A stretch of 30,878 nt of DNA from Thermoleophilaceae bacterium. Its GTDB lineage: Bacteria; Actinomycetota; Thermoleophilia; Solirubrobacterales; Thermoleophilaceae. Each line of letters begins with the position of its first letter. The first letter of the stretch is position 1. Of this stretch, positions 1 to 6,628 are shown piece by piece. The translations under genes were made by a program, and so were the position numbers. The stretch spans positions 1-30,878 of the forward strand of contig JACCUC010000077.1 of the NCBI GenBank assembly GCA_013812065.1. The letters run 5' to 3'. The notes under the pieces were generated by a model, which saw only the letters and a program-made list of their open reading frames with translations, did not search any database and had not been told where the DNA came from.

Positions 1-67
1 GCAACGGATCGACCAGCGCCCACTGCGCGTCGGTGAGATCAGATGGGTACCGCCCCTTTGTTGACAT
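1..67 (-). CDS. IS5-family transposase, N-terminal fragment (cut by window edge)
   Basis: Reading the minus strand from an ATG at 65-67 gives 22 codons that run off the window, beginning MSTKGRYPSDLTDAQWALVD. The block RYPSDLTDAQWALV is the typical start of IS5-type (DDE, DUF4096 N-terminal domain) transposases of actinobacteria, which cut and join the ends of their insertion sequence. Only the helical N-terminal part is in view, so the catalytic residues cannot be judged and the element may be intact or decayed. The left end of the insertion sequence should lie shortly beyond base 67, but I could not define a terminal inverted repeat or target duplication. Confidence 0.8.
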   Translation of the reverse strand, partial: MSTKGRYPSDLTDAQWALVDPL

Positions 68-164
68 AGTCTGGCCATTCGAGGATGCCCCTCCCAAGTC
101 CTGCCAGCTTGTCAAACACGCTCTGAGTTGGCGGTCGAGCCGGTTTGGCCTCGCGACTCTCACG

Positions 165-554
165 ATGCTGGCCGTCGCGCTCGGCGTCGTGGGCGTCCTT
201 GCCATCCTCTCGATCGGCATTCTGCTGCTCCTTCTTTCGCTGGCGCTCTTCCTCGTGGTGGGCAAGCTGGGAACTGGCGCACACCGGACCGCGGCCGCTG
301 TTGGAGGGGTGTTGTTGGGACTCGGCGTTCCGCCACTTGCTCTCATATCGCTCTCACCGCCGCTGGTTGACTGCAAGGACGGCTCGAGCGGAGAGAACAT
401 CTTCCTCGGGTTTGAATCGGCCTCTGGAGGCGGAAGCCATTCGCTGAGCCCAGACGGCCGCACAGCCAGTGGCCGCGCCCACGGAAATACCTTCGAGTAC
501 GCGTATGCGTGCCGCGATGGCGAACTTGTCCGGTTCGACTTTCGGCACAGGTAG
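165..554 (+). CDS. Hypothetical membrane protein, possibly truncated at its 5' end
   Basis: I do not recognise the family. The frame is open from 33, but its first part lies inside the transposase fragment, so the ATG at 165 is the more plausible start, giving about 129 residues. The product begins with a long hydrophobic stretch (roughly residues 1-35, one or two membrane helices), then a second hydrophobic segment (about 43-65). The hydrophilic tail of about 60 residues has two cysteines and is rich in Gly and Ser, and is likely outside the membrane. Because the frame continues upstream without a stop into insertion-sequence DNA, the gene may have lost its original start when the element inserted. 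No ribosome binding site stands out before 165. Confidence 0.4.
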   Translation: MLAVALGVVGVLAILSIGILLLLLSLALFLVVGKLGTGAHRTAAAVGGVLLGLGVPPLALISLSPPLVDCKDGSSGENIFLGFESASGGGSHSLSPDGRTASGRAHGNTFEYAYACRDGELVRFDFRHR

Positions 555-750
555 CACCTCCCCGCCGAACCTGATTGCCCGCTCAAGAGGAGCCATTGCG
601 CCGCGTGGCGACCGCAGGGACCGGCGGGCTCTTCAACGACGCGGCGACCGCCAACGCCATGCCCTGAGCAACGCCGTACTCAAGATCGGGCGTAGACGGT
701 CGACACCTTGACCTAACACCACCTCAGCAGACACGCGTCGTGGGAAGGTC

Positions 751-772
751 GAGGCCCGAGTGGCCGGGCCTC
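751..772. repeat. Perfect 8-bp inverted repeat upstream of the membrane/VWA gene pair
   Basis: GAGGCCCG (751-758) and CGGGCCTC (765-772) are exact reverse complements with a 6-base loop AGTGGC. The hairpin sits 34 bases before the ATG at 807 in a 250-base stretch (555-806) that otherwise holds no convincing gene. There is no run of T after it. It could be a terminator for the upstream gene, a structure in the 5' leader of the next gene, or an operator. Confidence 0.5.
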
Positions 773-806
773 CTCGCGCCCAGCCCTCCGACCAAGGACA
801 CGAATA

Positions 807-2296
807 ATGAGCTTCATCGGCAAGCGCACCCTCCGGCGCGCCTCGAAGGACGCCGCGGATGGCTGGCCCGAGCCTGCCGCCACCACCAAGCGTCGGAACA
901 TGCTTCGCCGCTCGGCCTCCTACAACTGGCTGCCGTCCGGACGCAGGGACGCGCAGCACGACGGCAGCCGCGGTCTCGGCACCGAGACCATCGAGCGCTT
1001 CGGCGAGACAGCGGGGCACGACGGTACGCGCCACGGCATGGTCCGCAACCCGCAGAAGCTCGTGAAGGACGGGAACGGTTCGATGCACAGGGTCGTCAGC
1101 GGCGGCTCGACCGTCCGTAAGGGAGAGGTCAAGGCCGAGGCCCACCGCGACATCGAGTCGGCCAGAAAGCGCGTCGCGACGACACCCGCCCGCCGCCAGG
1201 GCAAGGAGGCGCTCAAGCCAATCGTCGACGCCCGCGTCGCCCGCGCGTTGGAGCGGCGCAAGGAGGTCGAGAACAAGATCGGTCCCGCCCGGGAGAGCCT
1301 CCGAGCCGAGGAGAAGCGCTATGACGAGCTGCCGCCCAGCGAGCGTGTCTTCTTCGAGTCAATCCTCATCGTCCTGCTCATCGAGATCTTCACCGTGGCC
1401 TTCGACGTCGGGGTCATCCATGACGCGCACTCGAGAACTCGGGCCAGAGTCGGACGACCGCGTGGATCACCTCCATCGGAGTGCCGCTGCTCGTCTTCGG
1501 CGCAAACCACACGTTCGGCGTGATTGCAGGCGCCATCGCGCGGGTCACCCCGCCGGAGAAGCGACGCAAGCCCGCGCTGTTCGCGTTGGTGGGCGGGCTC
1601 ATCCTCCTCATGGCGACGTTCGTTGCGCTCCTGATCTTCCGGGGGATAGCCGGCGATCAGATGAACCAGTCGCTCAACGACCTGGTCAACAACAAGAGCG
1701 GCGCAGAGCTGAAGTTCCTGATCCCAATGCAGTGGCTCGGCCTCGCGCAGATGGCGGGGTCGATCGCGGCCATCGGTGCGGTCGCGCTGTGGACCCTGGG
1801 CAGGAGCGGCCGCGAGCAGCAGAAGCGGGTCGGCCAGGCCGCAAGCCAGCACGCCGGATACGAGGCACAGATCAGGGAGCTTGACGCGGAGATCGAGGGG
1901 CTCCATCGCGAGGGCGAGGCCGCGCAGATCGCCATCTACGGCATTGAGGCCGACAAGGCAGCGGCCACGGCCGAGATGAGCCTTCGGGAGGAGGTGCTCA
2001 CCAACCAGCTGGAGGCCGAGGAGGGCCTCCGGGAGGCTGTCGAGGCCCGTGGCGACCTCGAGTATGAGGTCACGGAGCAGCTCTACCGCAACGGGGGCAT
2101 TTGGCGCGGGGCGATGGCGACCACCAAGCGTCGCTTCGGCCGCCGCCACACCCCGCAGCTCCAGGACCTCGAGCGAGTCCGTCAGGACGCCGAGGGCACT
2201 CAGCCCAAGCGGAGCCCCGAGCCCGCCAGGCCATCCACCAACGGCCACAAGCCGTCGCAGCACATCGATCCCGACAACGTCACCCGCCTCACCTAG
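807..2296 (+). pseudogene. Four-helix membrane protein with coiled coil, interrupted by a frameshift
   Basis: I do not recognise the family. The first reading frame (ATG 807, SD AAGGAC at 794-799) encodes a charged helical region of about 190 residues and a membrane helix around ESILIVLLIEIFTVAFDVGV. After about 1415-1425 coding sense moves to the frame that ends at 2296 and continues smoothly as ALENSGQSRTTAWITSIGVP into a second helix. One missing base in about 1415-1440 would join them into roughly 496 residues. The joined protein would have four membrane helices, then a coiled coil rich in Glu and Ala (about 1855-2090) and a basic tail. It is followed after 18 bases by a lipoprotein gene with a similar SD, so the two probably form a unit. 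The break could be a real mutation or a sequencing error. If two proteins are made, the second may start at GTG 1481. Confidence 0.55.
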
Positions 2297-2314
2297 GCAA
2301 AGGACGCGAGCCCT

Positions 2315-3082
2315 ATGGCCAAGAAGCTCATCCAGTCGATCCCCGCCGTCCTGGCGGTCGGCCTTGCGCTGACCGCCTGCGGCGATACCGACGGCGCCAC
2401 GGGCGCAACCCAGGGGCCCTCGATCTCCGCGAGCGCCTCGATCGACAAACCGGCCGAGGGGAGCGTCGACGCGGCCGTTGGGGACTGCTCCGACAGCTAC
2501 CGCGGCCAGATGATGGCCTTCGTGCCCGAGATGGTCTCGATCGCGGTGGACGCCGCCGAGAAGAAGCATCGCTTCCTCGCGACCTGCTTCGACGGTGCCC
2601 CGCTTCGCACGCTCGCCTGGGACCCCCGGGTGAACTTCGGCGAAGCGAAGCCCGGCATCAACGAGGCGCTCATGGAGAAGGTCAACAACGCCCGGGCCCT
2701 GGGTCTGCGCCAGCCGCTCGAGCGCATGATCGAGACGACGCCAGAGCGGGTCAACGGGTCGGGCCAGCTGGAGCTACTCGAGCTGCTCTCGCAGACCGAT
2801 GGGCTCGGCCGGGCCTACGTCTTCACCGACGGGATCGTCAACCAGGTCGACGGGATCGACCTGAACGGCGCGAGCACGGAGGACATCCAGCGGATCGTCC
2901 GCCGGTGGGTCCCCCGGATGGGCGACGGCCTACAGAACGTCGCAGTCGGCTTTGTCGGTGTCGGCCGCGGTAGCAATGACACAGCGAAGGTCCGCAAGGC
3001 CGAGGCGCTGTTCCGCGGCATCGTCGAAGGCGCGGGCGGCAGGTTCACCTGGGCGCCCGACCTGCCACAGCTCTCGTCCTGA
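2315..3082 (+). CDS. Lipoprotein with von Willebrand factor A-like domain
   Basis: The 255-residue product starts with a signal peptide ending in the lipobox LTAC (Cys22), so it should be lipid-anchored outside the membrane. After a Ser/Ala-rich linker, D57-C-S-D-S61 matches the DxSxS metal-ion-dependent adhesion site (MIDAS) of VWA domains, and the strand ending FTDG (170-173) matches the position of the conserved Asp of the same site. The usual Thr of the motif is not evident near GLRQPLERM. VWA domains bind partner proteins through a divalent metal ion. The SD AAAGGA lies about 8 bases before ATG 2315. It directly follows the membrane/coiled-coil gene, so the natural inference is a surface complex formed by the two. 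The partner and ligand are unknown. Confidence 0.6.
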   Translation: MAKKLIQSIPAVLAVGLALTACGDTDGATGATQGPSISASASIDKPAEGSVDAAVGDCSDSYRGQMMAFVPEMVSIAVDAAEKKHRFLATCFDGAPLRTLAWDPRVNFGEAKPGINEALMEKVNNARALGLRQPLERMIETTPERVNGSGQLELLELLSQTDGLGRAYVFTDGIVNQVDGIDLNGASTEDIQRIVRRWVPRMGDGLQNVAVGFVGVGRGSNDTAKVRKAEALFRGIVEGAGGRFTWAPDLPQLSS

Positions 3083-3182
3083 TTATGGGAAGGGCCCGTG
3101 TGAGGCCGCCACGGGTACATAGTTGACCTTCTGCCCAGCGCTGCCGCGGCCGCCGCCCGTTGCTGACCTAACATCGGCGCCG

Positions 3183-4244
3183 ATGCCCGCGTCCCAGCAG
3201 AGCTCCGCCGCGGCCGCCCGGCCGCTGCGCCTCAGCGTGCTCGACCAGTCCCCGATCCCCGAGGGCTCCACCGGAGCCCAAGCGCTCGAGAATACGCTCG
3301 AGCTCGCCCGGATGGCCGACCGGCTCGGCTATCACCGCTTCTGGGCCGCCGAGCATCACGGCACGCCGATGCTCGCCGGCGCGGCGCCCGAGGCCGTGAT
3401 CGGTGCTATCGCAGCGACCACCGCCAGGATCCGCGTCGGAAGCGGCGGTGTGATGCTGCACCACTACAGCCCGCGCAAGGTGGCGGAGACCTTCAGCGTG
3501 CTGGGCGGGCTGTTTTCGGACCGGATCGACCTCGGGCTCGGCCGCGGCGCTGACGCCGATCTTGTCACCACCCACGCCCTCCAACGCGATCGGCGCGTGC
3601 CCGATCCCCAGGACTACCCGGACCAGCTCGCCGAGCTGGTGGCCTACCTCGATGGACGTCCTCCGCCGGACAAGCGCTTCGCCGGCCTTACCGCGCTGCC
3701 CGGGCTCCCCGGCCGTCCCGAGCCGTGGCTGCTCGGCTCCTCTGTGGAGAGCGCGATCTGGGCCGGGCAGCTCGGGATCGCCTACGCCTTCGGCGACTTC
3801 ATCAATCCGGCCGGCGCCGAGATCGCCCACCTCTACCGCGAGAGCTTCGTGGCCTCCGAGCGCCTGCCCGCTCCGCAGGTCGCCGTGTCGGTCGCGGCCA
3901 TCTGCGCCGACGCAGACGAGCAGGCGCGGCGGCTGGCCGCCAGCGCCCGGGTGTGCGCGCTGATGGCCCACCGCGGGGCGCCGATCCCGGTTCCGCCGGT
4001 CGAGCGAGCACTGCGCCACCTCGAGCAGGCCGAGGAGCCCACGACCCTCCGGGCGCGACGGACGGTGCTCGGCTCTCCCGCAACCGTGCGCGCCGGGTTG
4101 GAGGCGGTGGCGGCCGAGTACGGCGCGGACGAGGTGATCGTCGTGACGGTCACCCACTCCCACGCGGCCCGCAAGCGCAGCTACGAGCTGATCGCCGAAG
4201 CGTTCGGGCTGCGGTCCGGCGAGCCGATCGCCCAGACGGCTTGA
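3183..4244 (+). CDS. LLM-class flavin-dependent oxidoreductase (luciferase-like)
   Basis: The 353-residue product has the signature of the bacterial luciferase-like monooxygenase group 1 (MsnO8-like). It opens with LSVLDQSPIPEG, followed by RFWAAEHHGTPMLAGAAPE, IRVGSGGVMLHHYSPRKVAE and RIDLGLGRGAD, which form the TIM-barrel core that binds reduced flavin (FMN or F420). The length is normal for the family and the substrate cannot be told. The frame is open from a TTG at 3123, but homology begins only after the ATG at 3183. A -10-like TAACAT at 3169-3174, 8 bases before that ATG, supports a leaderless start there. It stands alone, with a 100-base gap before it and no co-directional partner close behind. 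Confidence 0.88.
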   Translation: MPASQQSSAAAARPLRLSVLDQSPIPEGSTGAQALENTLELARMADRLGYHRFWAAEHHGTPMLAGAAPEAVIGAIAATTARIRVGSGGVMLHHYSPRKVAETFSVLGGLFSDRIDLGLGRGADADLVTTHALQRDRRVPDPQDYPDQLAELVAYLDGRPPPDKRFAGLTALPGLPGRPEPWLLGSSVESAIWAGQLGIAYAFGDFINPAGAEIAHLYRESFVASERLPAPQVAVSVAAICADADEQARRLAASARVCALMAHRGAPIPVPPVERALRHLEQAEEPTTLRARRTVLGSPATVRAGLEAVAAEYGADEVIVVTVTHSHAARKRSYELIAEAFGLRSGEPIAQTA

Positions 4245-4324
4245 GCGCGGGCGACCCGACCGCGCCACCTCCTCACCCAGTCCCCATCCGGGCCGGCTCG
4301 AGCGGAAGGATTCGAGGCGATTCG

Positions 4325-4345
4325 ATGCGGGCAGCTACGAGGTGA
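4325..4345 (+). CDS. Possible 6-codon leader ORF (MRAATR)
   Basis: ATG 4325 is preceded by GAGG (4314-4317) at 7-base spacing, the best ribosome binding site in this interval. The ORF ends in TGA at 4343-4345, whose last base is the first base of the next gene's ATG (TGATG overlap). This is the geometry of translational coupling. A peptide this short could also arise by chance. Confidence 0.25.
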   Translation: MRAATR

Positions 4346-4875
4346 TGCGCTGGCCGACTTCGCTCTCGAGCGACCAGTTGACGATCTACCTCAACGATCA
4401 CCTGGCTGGTTCGACGTTCGGCCTCGAACTGGCGCGTCGCGCTCTGTCCGCCAACCGCGGCAACGAGTTCGAGGCCGTCTTGGAGGAGCTCACCGTGGAG
4501 ATAGGGGAGGACCGACGTGAGCTCGAACGCATCTTCGATCGGCTCGCCGTGCCAAGGGATCGCGCGAGGCTTACGGTCGGCTGGTTCGCCGAGAAGGTGG
4601 GGCGCCTCAAGCCAAACGGCCGGATCGTCGGTTACTCGCCACTCAGCCGCCTGCTCGAGCTGGAAGGCCTCTCGGGAGGCATACGGGCGAAGCTCGACCT
4701 CTGGCGCGCTTTACGAGAGATAGCTCCGGGCGATCCGCGCCTTGACAATAGCCAGCTCGACCGCCTTATCGGACGCGCCGAGTCACAACTTCACAGGCTT
4801 ACCTCAACACACGCGCGCGCGGCCGACCTCGCCCTCGGGCATCCGAGGACCTCGACGGCCAGAGAGGGTCGGTAG
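4345..4875 (+). CDS. Conserved helical hypothetical protein
   Basis: The 176-residue product begins near SSDQLTIYLNDHLAGSTFG and continues through ELARRA, DRRELERIFDRL and GWFAEKVGRLKPNG to PLSRLLELEGLSGGIRAKLDLW. I recall this pattern from actinobacterial proteins of unknown function that are predicted all-helical, ferritin-like bundles. No metal-binding EXXH pattern characteristic of true ferritin-like enzymes is obvious, so no function is proposed. ATG 4345 is preferred over the adjacent GTG 4342 because it overlaps the stop of the small leader ORF. A low-complexity tail after about residue 155 is probably disordered. Confidence 0.75.
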   Translation: MRWPTSLSSDQLTIYLNDHLAGSTFGLELARRALSANRGNEFEAVLEELTVEIGEDRRELERIFDRLAVPRDRARLTVGWFAEKVGRLKPNGRIVGYSPLSRLLELEGLSGGIRAKLDLWRALREIAPGDPRLDNSQLDRLIGRAESQLHRLTSTHARAADLALGHPRTSTAREGR

Positions 4876-4944
4876 GTGCCGGCTCTCCACGTTCGCGAAC
4901 GACCCCCATCCCGGCCGCCGCGGCCGCCACGGTATCGTTCCGCT

Positions 4945-5298
4945 ATGGCTGGATCGCCGTTGGCCTTGATCGAGTTCCCAGCGGACGACCCTGAGCGTGC
5001 ACGTCGCTTCTGGTCCGGGTTGCTTGATCTCGCGCTCGAGTCCCGCAGCGGAGGAGAGGGCGAGGGTTGGCAGACCCGCTCATTCGGGCCGGCGGTCGGA
5101 GTCCACCTTCGCGGGCCCGGTCCCGGAGACTCCTTCTCACTGCCCTACTTCGAAGTTGACGATCTGAGTGCCGCCCTGGAGCAGGTACAGATGCTCGGAG
5201 GAAGCGTCGTTCACCCCGGTGACGCCTGGGCGGTCTGCAAGGACTCGGAGGGAAGCCCCTTCGGCCTGGCCGCACGCGCACCCGGCGTCAGCGGATAG
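4945..5298 (+). CDS. VOC-family protein (glyoxalase/bleomycin-resistance fold)
   Basis: A 117-residue single-module protein. ALIEFPADDPERARRFWSGLLDLAL is the first beta-alpha-beta unit typical of the vicinal oxygen chelate fold, and LPYFEVDDLSAALEQVQMLGG followed by a conserved DSEGSPFGLAAR end is the second. VOC proteins act on or bind small molecules, often through a metal; the substrate is unknown here and the metal ligands are not clear. The open frame extends upstream to 4876, but homology starts at ATG 4945, and TATCGT at 4933-4938, six bases before it, looks like a -10 box for a leaderless transcript. It lies 69 bases downstream of the helical hypothetical gene. Confidence 0.82.
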   Translation: MAGSPLALIEFPADDPERARRFWSGLLDLALESRSGGEGEGWQTRSFGPAVGVHLRGPGPGDSFSLPYFEVDDLSAALEQVQMLGGSVVHPGDAWAVCKDSEGSPFGLAARAPGVSG

Positions 5299-5363
5299 CG
5301 CCGGAACCGCAGGAGCACCCAGGGCCGCAAAAAGCTCTCAAGAACGCTCGGGTCTCGACGGGC

Positions 5364-5603
5364 TCACGGCGGCTTGGGCTGGCTGTGGGCATCAAGCTTT
5401 GCGAGCGCCCTGGTTTCGAGCTGGCGAGCGCGCTCGCGCGAGACGCCGAGCGCCCGTCCGACCTCGGCTAGCACATGCTGGCGCTCGCCCCTTAGCCCGT
5501 AGCGAAGCTCCAAGACCCGGCGCTCGCGCTCATCGAGGCGCTCCAGAGCAGCCGTGAGCTTGCGCGGCTCGGTGATCGGTAGCGGCCTCGTGGGCCCGGA
5601 CAT
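5364..5603 (-). CDS. Stand-alone sigma-70 region 4 (helix-turn-helix) protein
   Basis: The 79-residue product is almost entirely a sigma-70 region 4: LDERERRVLELRYGLRG is the first part and VGRALGVSRERARQLETRAL is the helix-turn-helix that contacts the -35 element. Regions 1 and 2 are absent, so this is not a full sigma factor. It could be a DNA-binding regulator, a partner of a split sigma factor, or a remnant. The start at ATG 5603 is chosen over a longer frame from 5633 because the latter would begin inside an inverted repeat. It is divergent from the CooC-type gene, with the shared intergenic region holding a palindrome. Confidence 0.7.
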   Translation of the reverse strand: MSGPTRPLPITEPRKLTAALERLDERERRVLELRYGLRGERQHVLAEVGRALGVSRERARQLETRALAKLDAHSQPKPP

Positions 5604-5614
5604 AGGGGCTAAGA

Positions 5615-5635
5615 CTATGTGTATTTGGCACATAG
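5615..5635. promoter_or_regulatory. Perfect palindrome, candidate operator between divergent genes
   Basis: CTATGTG (5615-5621) and CACATAG (5629-5635) are exact reverse complements separated by 7 bases, giving a 21-base dyad. It is markedly more A+T-rich than its surroundings. It lies 12 bases upstream of the sigma region 4 gene (minus strand) and 46 bases upstream of the CooC-type gene (plus strand). The spacing of half sites (centre to centre 14 bases) is hard to reconcile with a terminator in this position, and an operator for a dimeric regulator is the simplest reading. Confidence 0.5.
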
Positions 5636-5681
5636 CGTCACGCGGGCCTCAGCGCCTCCCCCGGCTAGTGTTTCTGCTTCG

Positions 5682-6515
5682 ATGAAGCTCGCGGTCGTGG
5701 GGAAGGGCGGTGTGGGAAAGACCTCCATCTCGGGGACGCTGGCCCGCCTGCTCGCTCGTCGCGGGCATCGCGTGCTGGCCGTCGACGGCGACCCCAATCC
5801 CACCCTCGCGCTCTCGCTCGGGGTCTCACCCGCGCGGATGGAGAGCATGCCGGCGTTGTCCTCCGAGCTGGTGGAGCGCACCGACGAGGGCTACAGGCTG
5901 ACCAGGACGCTCGAGGAGCTTTGCGCGTCGCACTCGCTGCAGGCCCCCGACGGCGTGACGCTGCTGGCGATGAGGCCGGCGCAACAGGCGGGGACCGGGT
6001 GACTGGGGGTTCTCCACGCTACGGTTCGTAGCGTCGTCGCGGTGGCATCCGAAGCTCCTGAGGACGTGTGCATCCTGGACGTCGAGGCCTCGCTGGAGCA
6101 CTTCTCGCAGAGCAAGGCGCTGCACGCCGACACGATGCTCGTGGTCGTCGAGCCCTACTTCCGCTCGCTGGAGACGGGGCGGCGCATGGTCGGGCTGGGC
6201 AAACAGCTCGCGCCTGAGCGACTGGTCCTGGTCGCCAACAAGGTGCGGGACGAGCGCGAGCTCAAGGCCGTGGAACAGCTCGCCGCCTCGGAGGGGATAG
6301 CGGTGGCCGGTGCCGTGCCCTACGACGAGCGGCTGCTCGATGCCGAGCGGGCCGACAGTGCGCTGCTGGACTTCGATCCCCACGCACCCGCGGTCACGGC
6401 CATCGAGGAGCTCGCGCGAGAGCTACTCGCGACCGACGGGGACTCTGACGGCGGGGTTATGCCCGGTCGAGGCGCGCTCGTGCGCGGTGCGGCTGAGCTC
6501 GGGCGTGATGGCTGA
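5682..6515 (+). CDS. CooC-type P-loop ATPase, candidate selenoprotein with in-frame UGA at 6000-6002
   Basis: Read through one in-frame TGA, the product has 277 residues, normal for the CooC/MinD-like family that uses ATP to help load nickel into enzymes such as CO dehydrogenase. MKLAVVGKGGVGKTSISGTL holds the deviant Walker A (residues 7-14), VLAVDGDPNP the Asp loop, and AGTG leads to residue 107 encoded by TGA. The chain continues LGVLHATVRS, then DVCILDVEASLEHF, MLVVVEPYFRSLETGRRM and LVLVANKVRDE. CooC homologues have C-x-C-x-x-H-A/S-T-V-R here, so UGA stands for the first metal-motif cysteine while the second is glycine. A SECIS-like hairpin follows and selA/selB are in the same window. 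I infer selenocysteine insertion. The alternative is a nonsense mutation in a Cys codon. ATG 5682 is followed at once by the P-loop strand. Confidence 0.75.
6016..6034 (+). promoter_or_regulatory. SECIS-like stem-loop downstream of the UGA
   Basis: ACGCTACG (6016-6023) pairs perfectly with CGTAGCGT (6027-6034) around a three-base loop GTT. The stem begins 13 bases after the TGA and the loop lies 21 bases after it. Known bacterial SECIS elements have an apical loop roughly 16-37 bases from the UGA, with a G among the first loop bases, contacted by the C-terminal domain of SelB. This hairpin meets those rules. It encodes HATVRSV, so protein constraint contributes to the sequence, but a perfect 8-bp stem is not required by the protein. 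Confidence 0.65.
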
Positions 6516-6628
6516 TCGCGTGGCTCCGGAGCCCCTTCGCAAGAGTAATACGGCGAGAGCTGAAACGCCGTGCGCGGGTCGCCCAGCGGTCGTGCCTCAC
6601 GAAGCGCCAGCCGGGCAATGTAAGGGGC

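Noticed and set aside
1410..1445. Programmed -1 ribosomal frameshifting in the membrane protein gene
   Set aside because: No slippery X-XXY-YYZ heptamer or strong downstream structure is visible where the frames join.
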